64,000 nucleotides of DNA from UBA1660 sp964462035. Lineage in GTDB: Bacteria > Myxococcota_A > Polyangia > Polyangiales > Houyiibacteriaceae. The notes beneath the pieces are model-generated. The model worked only from the letters and a program-made list of their open reading frames with translations, did no database searches and was not told the origin of the DNA. This document shows, in pieces, positions 44,382-53,690 of the stretch. Position 1 is the stretch's first letter, and every line of letters starts with the position of its first letter. The position numbers and the translations under genes are program-made. The stretch covers positions 62,001-126,000 of the forward strand of contig CAYXAP010000010.1 in assembly GCA_964462035.1 (NCBI GenBank). The letters are read 5' to 3'.

Positions 44382-46040
44382 ATGCGCACTTGTTTTATTC
44401 GCCTCGGCCTCGCCATCGCCCTGACATTTGCTGCGGGCGTCGTCGCGACTCCGGCTGCCCACGCCGCCCCCCTCCTCCGCTCCTTCGGAGGGCCGGAGGG
44501 CTTCGGCACGAACGTCCTTCCCTCGAACGACGACGGTTCGTCGTCCGCCCTCGACCTGACGGGTGCGTTCTCGGGCGGTCTCCGCTTCTTCGGCGGCCCC
44601 TACACCGAGTTCTGGGTGAACAACAACGGCAACATCAGCTTCAACGGCGACATCTTCGCGTACACCCCGGACCCCTTCCCGGTCGCCGACCAGCCGATGA
44701 TCGCGCCGTATTGGGGTGACGTCGACACCCGGAACCGAACGGACATCACGGAGCCGACGGAGAACCTCGTGTACTGGCACCTCGAGCCCGGCCGGCTCGT
44801 CGTGACCTGGTACAACGTCGGCTACTACAGCCAGCAGAACGACAAGCGCATGAGCTTTCAGCTCATCCTGACCAACGCCCTCGACTGCGGCTCGGGCGAT
44901 TTCGACGTCGAGTTCCGCTACGAGACCTGCGAGTGGACCGCCGGAAGCGCGAGCGGCGGCACCAACGGTCTTTGCTCCAGCGCGGGCTGTACGTCCGCTC
45001 AGGCCGGCTTCGACGCCGGCAACGAGGAAGACTACGTGGCGCTGCCCGGGTCCTTCACGGACGACATCCTCGACGTCTGTGACACCTCCAACGTCGGCCT
45101 CCCGGGCATCTGGCGCTTCTCGGTCCGAAGCGGCGGCGTCGTCTGCCCGTCGGACATGCCCTGCGACATCCCCGATGAGCTCGGCCCCTGCGCGGTCGGC
45201 CGCACCCAGTGCGTCGGTACGGATACCGTGTGTCAGCCGATCACCAGCCCCGTCGACGAGATCTGCGACGGCGTCGACAACGACTGCAATGGCGAGCCGG
45301 ACGACGGCTCCGACCTCTGCGGGCCGGCCGAGGTCTGCTACCGCGGCACCTGCGTCGACATCTGCTTCGAGGGCAGCTGTCAGGACGGCTTCACCTGTGA
45401 CCGCGACACCGGCAGCTGCGTCGTGGACGCCTGCATCGACGTGGAGTGCGAGGTCGGTCAGCGCTGCAGCGAGGGCACCTGCGTGGATGCCTGCGATGGC
45501 ATCGTCTGCCCCTATGGCACCGAGTGTGTCTCTGGCAGCTGTGTCGACCCCTGCTCGGCGGTCACCTGCGGCGAAGACCAGTTCTGCCGCGAGGGTCTGT
45601 GCGTGAACCGCTGCCCCTGCTCGCCGTGTCCGGCGGGTGAGACCTGCAACGCGGACGGCACCTGCACCCCCCGTGGTTGCGACATCATCAACTGCCCGGA
45701 GGGCTTCTACTGTCAGGACGGCGCCTGCAACAACTGGTGCGAAGGGGTCGTCTGCCCCTCCGGTCAGGAGTGCGTGGTCGACACCTGCATGGTGCCCCCG
45801 CCCGTGACTCGCCCCGACGGTGGAATCTCCGACGAGGACGCCGGCGCCTCCGAGGCCGATGGCGGCACCACGGACGGCTCGGTCGACGTGGACGGCGGCC
45901 GTGACATCGGCGACGGCGGCGGCGACGACGGCTGTGGCTGTCGGGTCGCGGGGGCCTCGAGCTCCAACGAGGGAACCGGAGCGCTCGTGCTCCTTGGCCT
46001 CCTCGGTCTCGCCCTCGTCCAGCGTCGGCGTAGCCGATGA
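44382..46040 (+). CDS. NIDO-domain Cys-rich secreted protein with MYXO-CTERM-like tail
   Basis: This 552-residue protein begins at ATG 44382 (GTG 44373 possible). After a signal peptide (ALTFAAGVVATPAAHA) a nidogen-like NIDO domain spans ~15-230: FWVNNNGNISFNGDIF, MIAPYWGDVDTRN and FDVEFRYETCEW. A metal-binding motif EICDGVDNDCNGEPDDG follows, then ~6 short EGF-like/Cys repeats of about 25 residues (CxxGxxCxxGxCVxxC). The C-terminus has a Ser/Gly/Asp linker, then GCGCRVAG, a hydrophobic helix (ALVLLGLLGLALV) and QRRRSR, the MYXO-CTERM pattern that sorts proteins to the cell surface. It is coupled by a 4-base overlap to the lipoprotein downstream. Confidence 0.88.
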   Translation: MRTCFIRLGLAIALTFAAGVVATPAAHAAPLLRSFGGPEGFGTNVLPSNDDGSSSALDLTGAFSGGLRFFGGPYTEFWVNNNGNISFNGDIFAYTPDPFPVADQPMIAPYWGDVDTRNRTDITEPTENLVYWHLEPGRLVVTWYNVGYYSQQNDKRMSFQLILTNALDCGSGDFDVEFRYETCEWTAGSASGGTNGLCSSAGCTSAQAGFDAGNEEDYVALPGSFTDDILDVCDTSNVGLPGIWRFSVRSGGVVCPSDMPCDIPDELGPCAVGRTQCVGTDTVCQPITSPVDEICDGVDNDCNGEPDDGSDLCGPAEVCYRGTCVDICFEGSCQDGFTCDRDTGSCVVDACIDVECEVGQRCSEGTCVDACDGIVCPYGTECVSGSCVDPCSAVTCGEDQFCREGLCVNRCPCSPCPAGETCNADGTCTPRGCDIINCPEGFYCQDGACNNWCEGVVCPSGQECVVDTCMVPPPVTRPDGGISDEDAGASEADGGTTDGSVDVDGGRDIGDGGGDDGCGCRVAGASSSNEGTGALVLLGLLGLALVQRRRSR

Positions 46041-46783
46041 GCCGCTCGATGCTCGTTCGAGCGCTCGTGGCGGCAACGCTGGCCCTCGCGGTCGGCTGCG
46101 GCGACGACGACACCGACCGGACCGGCGAGGACGCCGGTCCGGGCGACATGGGCCCCCCGGTGCCCGTCTCTTGCGAGACGGACGTCGACTGCCCCGACAC
46201 GTACTGCAACCCCGGCAGCCTGATCTGCTGCCTCCCCGCGGACCCGCCCTTCGAGATCTGCGGCGACGGCATCGACCAGAACTGCGACCGCATGGACGGC
46301 TCCTGCGGGGACAACGACGGCGACGGTGTGCAGGCCTGCCGACCGGGCGAGACCCCGGTGGGCGGTGGCTGCGACTGCGACGACGAGCGCGCCGACGTAC
46401 GGCCTCCCTTCGGCGACATCGCCGGAGCGACCGAGGTCTGCGATGGCGTGGACAACGACTGCAACGGTCGGGCCGACGAGTCTGCTGCGTGCTGCTCGGG
46501 GTGCGACTCGCTCGGTGAGAACCGCGAGCGCGCCGACGTGTGCACCGTTGCCGGCGACTGCGTCTGCAGCACCGGCTCGGGCACCGACCCCTGCGCCGAA
46601 GGTCAGACGTGCTGCAGCTCCGGCTGCGTGGACGTCCAGACCGACGCCACCAACTGCGGGTTCTGCGGTGCGGAATGCACCGGATCGTCGGATCGCTGCG
46701 TCGCGGGCAACTGCGGCTGCGGCGACGGCCCGCCTTGTGACTTGAACTACGAATGCCTTGCTGGCGTCTGCCAGACCCCCTGA
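46037..46783 (+). CDS. Cys-rich lipoprotein with metal-binding motifs
   Basis: This 248-residue protein has a lipoprotein signal (ALVAATLALAVGCGDDD). The mature part has CGDGIDQNCDRMDGSC, CDCDDERADVRPP, EVCDGVDNDCNGRADE, and a terminal Cys-rich region with TNCGFCGAEC. It is a smaller relative of the other surface lipoproteins here and is likely outer-membrane anchored. It overlaps the NIDO gene by 4 bases and is followed after 20 bases by a third secreted protein. Confidence 0.82.
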   Translation: MSRSMLVRALVAATLALAVGCGDDDTDRTGEDAGPGDMGPPVPVSCETDVDCPDTYCNPGSLICCLPADPPFEICGDGIDQNCDRMDGSCGDNDGDGVQACRPGETPVGGGCDCDDERADVRPPFGDIAGATEVCDGVDNDCNGRADESAACCSGCDSLGENRERADVCTVAGDCVCSTGSGTDPCAEGQTCCSSGCVDVQTDATNCGFCGAECTGSSDRCVAGNCGCGDGPPCDLNYECLAGVCQTP

Positions 46784-46803
46784 GTCCCCGGAAGAATCTT
46801 TTC

Positions 46804-48999
46804 ATGCGTAACGAAGCGAATTTCACGCTCACCCTCCGCCACCTCGCCGTGCTCACGGCGCTCCTCGCGCCGCTCGGCTGCGGGGACGACATGCGGGTCG
46901 CCGACGTCGACCTCGGGCCCGACGTCGTCCGCGACATGGGCCAACCGGACATGCAGGAGGCGGAGGTCTGTGAAGCCGGCCTCGTCGATTGCGGCGACGG
47001 CTGCACCGCGCTCGCTGGGGACTCAGACCACTGCGGCGCCTGCGGCAACGCCTGCCCCAGCGGACTCTCTTGTGCCGTCGGGCGCTGCGACTGCGCCGAG
47101 CCGCTGAAGAGCTGCGATGGCGTCTGCACCGACCCGTCCACCGACACCGACAACTGTGGGATGTGCGGCAACGTCTGCCGTGACGGTGACGTCTGCCTCG
47201 AAGGCAGCTGCGTCGTCGACTGCACCGAGCCTCAGCAGCGATGCCCCGGCGCCGATGGCGAGTTCGTGTGCGCCGACGTCATGACCGACTCGGACAACTG
47301 CGGCGTGTGCGGAGCGGGCTGCAGCGCGGGGGCGACCTGCGTGGGCGGCACCTGTGCGTGCGCCGAGGGCGAGATCAGCTGCGGTGGTAGCTGCGTCGAT
47401 CCGATGACCGACGCCGATCGCTGCGGCAACTGCCTCACGTCCTGCGGCGATGGCGGTGTCTGCATGGACGGCGCCTGCTCGACCTGCGGCGATGGGCTCG
47501 AGGCTTGCGGCTCTCCGGCGCGATGCACCGACACGGACACCAGCCGTCTCCACTGCGGCGCCTGCGGAAACGCTTGTGGCGCTGGCGAGGGATGCGTGGA
47601 CGGGGCTTGCGAGTGTCTCCCCGGCTTCGTGGACTGCAGCGGCGAATGCGCCGCGCTCTCGTCCGACCGTGACCACTGCGGCGCGTGTGGTGTGGGCTGC
47701 GGTCCGCTCGGCGCGTGCTCTGCCGGCGTCTGCGTCTGCGAGCCGGCGGCCACGATGTGCGGCGCGGAGTGCGCCGTCCTGGAGAACGACCCTCGTCACT
47801 GTGGCGCGTGCGACAACGCCTGCGCCGCCGGTGAGATCTGTCGCGGAAGCGCCTGCCTGGAGCTCAACGCGACCTGCGCCACGGCGACGCCGATCACCGC
47901 CGACACCACCATCACCGGTGAGAACATCGCCGATGGTGGCTCCCGTCCGATGGGCGACGGCTGCGGCTTCGGTTCGGGCAACACGGCGCTCTGGTACGCC
48001 GTGACCGTGCCGGCCGGCCAGCGCGTTCGCGCGGTCGCGGACAGCTCGGCGGACCTCGTGGTGTTCTCGCAGAACGCCTGTGGCGAGTCCACGTGCCTCG
48101 GCTACTCCGACTTCCCGGAGGAGATCACGGTCGACAACGCGGCGGGCGCGACGGAGCGGACCTTCTACGTCGGCGTGCGCGGCTACGGCAGCAGCACGAG
48201 CGGCACGTACGACATGACCTTCACCTACACGACCCCGGTCGTCGCGGCGAACGCCTCCTGCGCGACCGCGACCGCGATCACCGCGGACACCACCATCACG
48301 GGTGAGGACATCACGCAGGGCGGCGCCCGACCCTCCGGCTCGGGCTGCGGCTTCGGCAGCGGAATGATGGCGCTCTACTACGCCGTCGAGGTGCCGGCTG
48401 GCCAGCGGGCCCGCGTCGTCGCGACCAGCTCGGCGGACCTCGTCCTCTTCGTCCAGAACGACTGTGCCGACAGCTCCTGTGTCAGCTCCTCCGACTTCCC
48501 GGAGGAGGTGACGGTGGACAACGCAACGGGCAGCACGCCTCGGACCTACTACGTGGGTGTGCGCGGCTACAGCAGCAGCACGACCGGGACGTTCGACCTG
48601 GCGGTCACCTACTCCACGCCGGTCGTCGCCGCGAACGCTTCGTGTGCGACCGCCACCCCCGTGACCGCGACCACGACCATCTCGGGCGAGAACATCGACG
48701 AGGGTGGCCCGCGTCCGATGGGCACCGGCTGCGGGACCTCGTCCGGCAACAGCGCGCTCTACTACGCCGTCGAGGTGCCGGCGAGCGGCAGCGTCGCCGT
48801 GACCACCACGGGCAGCTTCGACCGGGTTCTCCTGTTCCAGGACTCCTGTGGCGCCACCAGCTGCACCTACCGGACGGACTCCTCCCCGGAGATGGGCACC
48901 CTCATGAACACCACCGGAGCCCCCGTCACCCGGATCGTCGCGGTCCACAACTACTTCTCGAGCGGCACGGGCACCTTCGACATCACGTTCACCTACTGA
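46804..48999 (+). CDS. Cys-rich lipoprotein with three beta-sandwich modules (alpha-alpha-beta order)
   Basis: The 731-residue protein starts at ATG 46804 and has a lipoprotein signal (VLTALLAPLGCGDD). Residues ~45-355 contain eight to nine Cys modules of the pattern DxxNCGxCGxxCxxGxxCxxGxC, separated by Asp/Gly stretches. Residues ~355-731 are three ~125-residue beta-sandwich modules resembling bacterial pre-peptidase C-terminal (PPC-like) domains. The first two share SADLVxFxQNxC and FPEExTVDNA, and the third has FDRVLLFQDSCGATSC and TDSSPEMG. Related modules form the C-terminus of the 49906-53511 protein. No catalytic motif is seen. Confidence 0.82.
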   Translation: MRNEANFTLTLRHLAVLTALLAPLGCGDDMRVADVDLGPDVVRDMGQPDMQEAEVCEAGLVDCGDGCTALAGDSDHCGACGNACPSGLSCAVGRCDCAEPLKSCDGVCTDPSTDTDNCGMCGNVCRDGDVCLEGSCVVDCTEPQQRCPGADGEFVCADVMTDSDNCGVCGAGCSAGATCVGGTCACAEGEISCGGSCVDPMTDADRCGNCLTSCGDGGVCMDGACSTCGDGLEACGSPARCTDTDTSRLHCGACGNACGAGEGCVDGACECLPGFVDCSGECAALSSDRDHCGACGVGCGPLGACSAGVCVCEPAATMCGAECAVLENDPRHCGACDNACAAGEICRGSACLELNATCATATPITADTTITGENIADGGSRPMGDGCGFGSGNTALWYAVTVPAGQRVRAVADSSADLVVFSQNACGESTCLGYSDFPEEITVDNAAGATERTFYVGVRGYGSSTSGTYDMTFTYTTPVVAANASCATATAITADTTITGEDITQGGARPSGSGCGFGSGMMALYYAVEVPAGQRARVVATSSADLVLFVQNDCADSSCVSSSDFPEEVTVDNATGSTPRTYYVGVRGYSSSTTGTFDLAVTYSTPVVAANASCATATPVTATTTISGENIDEGGPRPMGTGCGTSSGNSALYYAVEVPASGSVAVTTTGSFDRVLLFQDSCGATSCTYRTDSSPEMGTLMNTTGAPVTRIVAVHNYFSSGTGTFDITFTY
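47866..48996. repeat. Three intragenic ~375-bp module repeats
   Basis: Each repeat starts with xxNASCATATxITADTTITGE-like residues and ends in a TYDMTFTY-like strand. Copies 1 and 2 are of one type; copy 3 is of a second type. The same two types recur at 51796-52920, so this is a shared, shuffled module family. Confidence 0.75.
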
Positions 49000-49003
49000 C
49001 GAG

Positions 49004-49726
49004 ATGCGTTCTGGAATGCTCCGTTGCCTCTCGTGGGCAGCCGTGGCGCTCGCGTTCATGTGCAGCTGCGGCGACCCAGATCCAGGGTCCGCCTCCTTCG
49101 AGGGGCTCTGGGTCGGGGAGCTCGAGTCGGGTTCGCTGCCGTCGGGCTCGACACGAGTCGCCCTCGAGATCGAGAGGGCCGAGATCGGCGAGCCCGTCGT
49201 CGCCACCGTGGTGTTCGGCGACGGACCGCCTCCGGCCGAGCCGACCGACCCCGATGTCGGGTGGCCCATGGGTGTGAACCCGCAGCTCGAGGCAGTGCCG
49301 GTGGCCGACGGCTACGTCTATCGATCGCTCGATGGGACGCGCACCGGTGACCAGTTGCAGATCGACGTGGCGGTCACCGAGCTCTGGCAGAGCTGGTGCG
49401 AGCTGCAGACCCCGTACCCGATCGGCGGGACGAACGAAGCGCAGTGTCTGCCCAATCGGCCGTGGGACGCGACACCCTTCGAGTGTTTGATCGAGGGCGA
49501 CGCCGAGAATCCCGAGATGACCGTGGATTGCCTCAAGCTCACCCTCTGCCGCCGCACTCGGGTGTGCACCTGCACCACGACGGACGGTTGCGTTCCCTCG
49601 ACCACCGGTCTCACGCTCGAGGTCGACGTGACGATCGATGGCGATGAAGCGCTAGGGACGATTCGCTGGGTCAACGAAGACCCCGAAATCAGCACGAGAA
49701 CGGCTCGAATTCGCCTCGCTCGCTGA
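49004..49726 (+). CDS. Lipoprotein, hypothetical
   Basis: This 240-residue protein begins 4 bases after the stop of the preceding gene (ATG 49004; 49016 is possible). Its signal ends AVALAFMCSCGDPD, giving a lipid-anchored Cys. The mature part is a beta-rich single domain (SFEGLWVGELESG, GYVYRSLDGTRTG) with a Cys cluster near the end (CLKLTLCRRTRVCTC). There is no repeat, catalytic motif or known family. It is probably transcribed with the upstream secreted proteins. Confidence 0.68.
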   Translation: MRSGMLRCLSWAAVALAFMCSCGDPDPGSASFEGLWVGELESGSLPSGSTRVALEIERAEIGEPVVATVVFGDGPPPAEPTDPDVGWPMGVNPQLEAVPVADGYVYRSLDGTRTGDQLQIDVAVTELWQSWCELQTPYPIGGTNEAQCLPNRPWDATPFECLIEGDAENPEMTVDCLKLTLCRRTRVCTCTTTDGCVPSTTGLTLEVDVTIDGDEALGTIRWVNEDPEISTRTARIRLAR

Positions 49727-49905
49727 ATCGAGCTTTCGGCCTATAAATTTCCACCATGTGAATGTCGTCCACTTCGGCATTCTAGTAATGGTGTGATGTT
49801 GTCGTGCGACCCAAATCGGGGACATTCGGTTTGAAATGTTCCCCATTTGTCGCAGTGTACGACGTTCGCAAGGGTTTGAGCGGCTGGTTGCCGCAAGGGA
49901 GTGAC
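49727..49905. promoter_or_regulatory. A+T-rich intergenic region with extended palindrome
   Basis: This region is clearly less G+C-rich than its surroundings. TATAAA at 49742-49747 could be a -10 box. CAAAT-C-GGGGACATT (49812-49826) pairs with AATGTTCCCC-ATTTG (49835-49849) through ~14 bp with single-base bulges, around a CGGTTTGA loop. It could be a terminator for the upstream gene or an operator/attenuator for the 49906 gene, whose own ribosome binding site is AAGGGAG. Confidence 0.5.
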
Positions 49906-52900
49906 ATGAATAGAAGATTTCTTGGGTTGAGAGCCAGTACGGCTCTCCTACTCACGGGCGCGCTGTTGTTCGCGGCCTGTGGTGACGATGACGGCGATAC
50001 GGGCACGACCGACGCCGGCATGACGATGGACGGCGAGGCGCCCGATCCGTGCGAGGGGCTCACGCTCTGCACGGCCGCCGGAACGAGCTGCACGGGTGAC
50101 ATGCTGGTCACCTGCGCCGCCAACGCGGACGGCTGCCTCGTCGAGTCGATGATGGACTGTGGGTCCGTCGGCGGCGTCTGCGACGACAGCGGCGCGGCCG
50201 CGATGTGCCAGACCGACCCGTGCGCGGACATCCCCGCGGCGGAGCGCTGCGACACCGAGGGCATGAGCTGCGATGGCGAGACCCTGGTCGACTGCGCGAT
50301 GAATGCGGATGGCTGCCTGGTCGCCACCACGACGGACTGTGACGCGATGGACGGCGGCGAGTGCGACGACAGCGGCGCCACCGTCATGTGTGCGCTTCCG
50401 GCCGACCCGTGCGCGGACATCCCCGCGGCGGAGCGCTGCGACACCGAGGGCACCAGCTGCGACGGCGACAGCCTGACCACCTGCGCCCCCAACGCCTTCG
50501 GCTGTCTGGTCGAGACCACCGAGGATTGCACTGGCCGTGACGGCGGTGCGTGCGACGATTCGGGCGCGGCCGCGGTCTGCACCGCGACCGACGCCTGCGC
50601 CGGCATCACCGAGTGTGCCGCCGCCGGCACCATGTGCGACGGCCCCGAGCTCGTGACCTGCGCGCCGGACGCCTTCGGCTGCCTCGTCGAGACCCGCTCC
50701 GACTGCACCGACGCCATGTTCGGCTTCTGTGACGCCGATGGGAGCCCGGCGGCATGCAGCACGGCTGCCACCGACCCCTGCATGGACATGACGACGTGCG
50801 ATGCGGCCGGACGCAGCTGCGACGGCGACACCCTCGAGGTCTGCGCCATGAACGCTTTCGGCTGTCTCGTGGAGACCCCGACCGACTGCACCGCCGACGG
50901 AAACGTGTGCGGCGACGACGGCGGGGTTTCGCAGTGCGGCCCGGTCTGTTCCTTCCGCGACGTCTGTCCGTCGATGGACTACTGCGCAGCGAGCGGCGAG
51001 CTCGTGAGCTGTGCGGCCGACGGCGACGGATGCCTCGTCGAGGACACCCGCGCCGGCTGCGGCGACTCGATCTGCAGCGACGACGCTTGCGTGGGCAGCT
51101 GCCCGGGCGCGAGCCCCGTGGTCATCGACTGCGCGAGCGGCACCGTGAACGGCGACACCGCGATGGGCACCATGGCCATCACCGAGTACGCGCCGTGCAC
51201 TACGAGCACCGACTACGCGAACGGTGAGCAGGTGTTCCTCTTCCGCAACACCACGGGCAACGTCGACGTGTCCATCACCTCGACGCGCGGTGCGGCCAGC
51301 GGCGACTACGACCTCTTCGCGCTCTCGGGCGGCGACGGCACCGCGGCGTGCGGCACCGCCGACACCTGCCTCGACGCGAGCCGAGGTACTTCCGACACGG
51401 AGAGCATCGACTTCTACGCGGCGGCAGGCGACCTCGTCTACGTGGTCTACGACCTCTACAGCGGCGACCCCGCCGATACCACGGCCTTCACGCTCGACGT
51501 GGCCTGCACCCCCGTCGTCTGCGGCGATGGCGTCATCGCCGGTGACGAGGAGTGCGACGACGACAACACCGACCCCAGCGATGGCTGCAGCGACACCTGC
51601 ACCATCGAGGCCGACACGGTCTGTGAGGGCGAACCCTCCGTCTGTCGTGACATCGTCTGCGGCGACGGCCTGATCGAAGGCACCGAGGAGTGTGACGACG
51701 ACGGCGTCGCTCCGAGCGACGGCTGCAGTGACACTTGCACCATCGAAACCGACTACGTCTGTTCCGGTGAGCCCTCGGTCTGTGTGCTCCCGCCGGCGAA
51801 CGCCGAGTGCGCGGGCGCCACGGCCATCACCACGGACACCTCGATCACCGGCGAGGACATCACCCTCGGTGGCTCCCGCCCGACCGGCACCGGTTGCGGC
51901 ACCTCCTCGGGCGACAACGCGCTCTACTACTCCGTCACCGTTCCGGCTGGCGGATTCGTGGACGTGACCACCTCGGGCACCTTCGACCGGGTCCTCCTGG
52001 TCCAGGACAGCTGTGGCGCGACCGAGTGCACCTTCCGCACCGACTCCTCGCCCGAGCGCGCCCGGTTGACGAACAGCACCGGCTCGCCTACCACCGAGAT
52101 CGTCGCGGTCCACAACTACTCGTCGAGTGGCGCGGGCACCTACGACATCGACTTCGCGTACGGCATGCCCGCGGCGAACTCGACCTGTGGGGGAGCCACG
52201 TCGATCACGGCGGACACCACCATCACCGGAGAGGATATCTCGGAAGGCGGAGCCCGTCCGAGCGGCACCGGCTGCGGCTTCGGCAGCGGCCCGGCGGTCC
52301 TCTACTACGAGGTCGTGGTCCCCGCTGGGCAGCAGGCGAACTTCGTCGCGACCAGCACGACCGACCTCGTTCTCTTCGTCCAGGACGCGTGCTCCGACAC
52401 CGGCTGCACCGAGTACTCCGACACTCCGGAAGAGGTCACGCTCGACAACGCGGCCGGGGCTTCTCCCCGGACCTTCTACGTCGGCGTCCGCGGGTACAGC
52501 AGCGCCTCGGGGACGTTCGACGTCGAGGTGACCTACTCGACCCCGACGACCGCCGCGAACGCGGTATGTGCCGGCGCCACGGCGATCACCGGCGACATCA
52601 CCATCACCGGTGAGGACATCGAAGAGGGCGGCCCGCGCCCGATGGGCACCGGTTGCGGCACGTCCTCGGGCAACGACGCGCTCTACTACTCCGTCACGGT
52701 TCCGGCCGGCGGCGTCGTCGACGTGACCACCGACAGCAGCCTCGACCGGGTCCTCCTGGTCCAGGACTCCTGCGGCGCGACGGAGTGCACCTTCCGCACC
52801 GACTCCTCTCCGGAGTCGGCCACGCTGACGAACCTGTCGGGCTCGCCGATCACCCAGATCGTCGCGGTGCACAACTGGTCGTCCAGCGGTACGGGCACGT

Positions 52901-53511
52901 TCGATATCACGTTCACGTACGGCACGGTCGAGTACACGCCGATCACCGGCGCGTGCGTGGATACGACCACGGCCACCGCGCTCGGGGTGACTGGTGACGA
53001 TGCGGCCTCCAGCGTCGCGGCGCTGCCCTTCTCGTTCGACTGGTTCGGCGGGACGGCGACGCACTACTCGGCGACGTCGAACGGCTTCGCCCAGCTCTGG
53101 CCGGACGCGACGGGGTCCCCCTCGACCTCGGCGGGCAACTCGGCGCTGCCGGGGACCGGCACCCCGAACGGCGTGGTCGCGCCGTTCTGGGACGACCTGG
53201 CTCCCATCACGGGGTCCGACATCTACACCCTGACGACCGGAACCGCCGGCTCTCAGGTCTTCGTCCTCGAGTGGCGCAACTGGGGGGTCTTCAGCGCGTC
53301 GGGGAACGACCTGACCTTCCAGGCGCACTTCCTCGAGGCCACTGGCGAGGTGGAGTTCCACTACTGCGCCATGACCGGGCCGGACAGTCGCCGCACCGGG
53401 TCGAGCGCGAGCATCGGCGCCGAGAGCTTCGATGGCACGGACGGGATCTCGATCTCCTACGACACGGCGGATGCCGTGATGACCGGCAGCGGGTTCTCGT
53501 TCAACCCCTGA
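49906..53511 (+). CDS. Giant modular Cys-rich lipoprotein
   Basis: The 1,201-residue protein starts at ATG 49906 behind AAGGGAG and has a lipoprotein signal (LLLTGALLFAACGDDD). Modules in order: about six ~52-residue repeats (DPCADIPAAERCDTEG type with CLVxTTxDC, 40-360), a ~140-residue PPC-like domain (~390-540), two DUF4215-type repeats (DEECDDDNTDPSDGC), three beta-sandwich modules (~630-1005, order beta-alpha-beta compared with the 46804 protein), and a C-terminal ~200-residue domain (FDWFGGTATHYSATSNGFAQ, VVAPFWDDLAP) like surface domains of other secreted proteins. It was probably built by internal duplication and module exchange with its neighbour. It is extracytoplasmic, and no enzyme function is visible. 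Confidence 0.85.
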   Translation: MNRRFLGLRASTALLLTGALLFAACGDDDGDTGTTDAGMTMDGEAPDPCEGLTLCTAAGTSCTGDMLVTCAANADGCLVESMMDCGSVGGVCDDSGAAAMCQTDPCADIPAAERCDTEGMSCDGETLVDCAMNADGCLVATTTDCDAMDGGECDDSGATVMCALPADPCADIPAAERCDTEGTSCDGDSLTTCAPNAFGCLVETTEDCTGRDGGACDDSGAAAVCTATDACAGITECAAAGTMCDGPELVTCAPDAFGCLVETRSDCTDAMFGFCDADGSPAACSTAATDPCMDMTTCDAAGRSCDGDTLEVCAMNAFGCLVETPTDCTADGNVCGDDGGVSQCGPVCSFRDVCPSMDYCAASGELVSCAADGDGCLVEDTRAGCGDSICSDDACVGSCPGASPVVIDCASGTVNGDTAMGTMAITEYAPCTTSTDYANGEQVFLFRNTTGNVDVSITSTRGAASGDYDLFALSGGDGTAACGTADTCLDASRGTSDTESIDFYAAAGDLVYVVYDLYSGDPADTTAFTLDVACTPVVCGDGVIAGDEECDDDNTDPSDGCSDTCTIEADTVCEGEPSVCRDIVCGDGLIEGTEECDDDGVAPSDGCSDTCTIETDYVCSGEPSVCVLPPANAECAGATAITTDTSITGEDITLGGSRPTGTGCGTSSGDNALYYSVTVPAGGFVDVTTSGTFDRVLLVQDSCGATECTFRTDSSPERARLTNSTGSPTTEIVAVHNYSSSGAGTYDIDFAYGMPAANSTCGGATSITADTTITGEDISEGGARPSGTGCGFGSGPAVLYYEVVVPAGQQANFVATSTTDLVLFVQDACSDTGCTEYSDTPEEVTLDNAAGASPRTFYVGVRGYSSASGTFDVEVTYSTPTTAANAVCAGATAITGDITITGEDIEEGGPRPMGTGCGTSSGNDALYYSVTVPAGGVVDVTTDSSLDRVLLVQDSCGATECTFRTDSSPESATLTNLSGSPITQIVAVHNWSSSGTGTFDITFTYGTVEYTPITGACVDTTTATALGVTGDDAASSVAALPFSFDWFGGTATHYSATSNGFAQLWPDATGSPSTSAGNSALPGTGTPNGVVAPFWDDLAPITGSDIYTLTTGTAGSQVFVLEWRNWGVFSASGNDLTFQAHFLEATGEVEFHYCAMTGPDSRRTGSSASIGAESFDGTDGISISYDTADAVMTGSGFSFNP
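50032..50950. repeat. About six ~156-bp tandem repeats
   Basis: These encode the ~52-residue Cys repeats near the start of the giant lipoprotein. Two copies begin with an identical segment encoding DPCADIPAAERCDTEG, suggesting recent duplication. Confidence 0.7.
51796..52920. repeat. Three module repeats related to 47866-48996
   Basis: Each copy encodes a ~120-residue beta-sandwich beginning ANxxCAGATAITxDTxITGE-like and ending FDITFTYG-like. Their order (beta, alpha, beta) differs from the neighbour gene (alpha, alpha, beta), implying exchange of modules. Confidence 0.75.
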
Positions 53512-53535
53512 ACGACTGACTCGACACGTGCGGAG

Positions 53536-53564
53536 CCCCCGTCGCGACATCGCGGCGGGGGTTT
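53536..53564 (+). terminator. Rho-independent terminator
   Basis: CCCCCGTCGCG (53536-53546) pairs with CGCGGCGGGGG (53551-53561) through 11 bp with one T-G wobble and an ACAT loop, and is followed by TTTCGT. It lies 24 bases after the stop of the giant lipoprotein gene and ends the 44.4-53.5 kb cluster. Confidence 0.8.
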
Positions 53565-53690
53565 CGTCGTTCGAGGGCCGCGTTCGGCCTGCCATCGCAG
53601 TCTCACCCAGATGGAGGAGAGCGTGGTTCGGCCCATTGTCGTCGCCAGCTTCGCGATGGCGCAGGACCGCGATCGTGATATTGATCCGGG

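Noticed and set aside
49948..53595. A 3.6-kb open frame on the minus strand opposite the giant lipoprotein
   Set aside because: Same effect: an Arg/Val/Ala-rich shadow of a repetitive gene with a clear signal peptide on the + strand.
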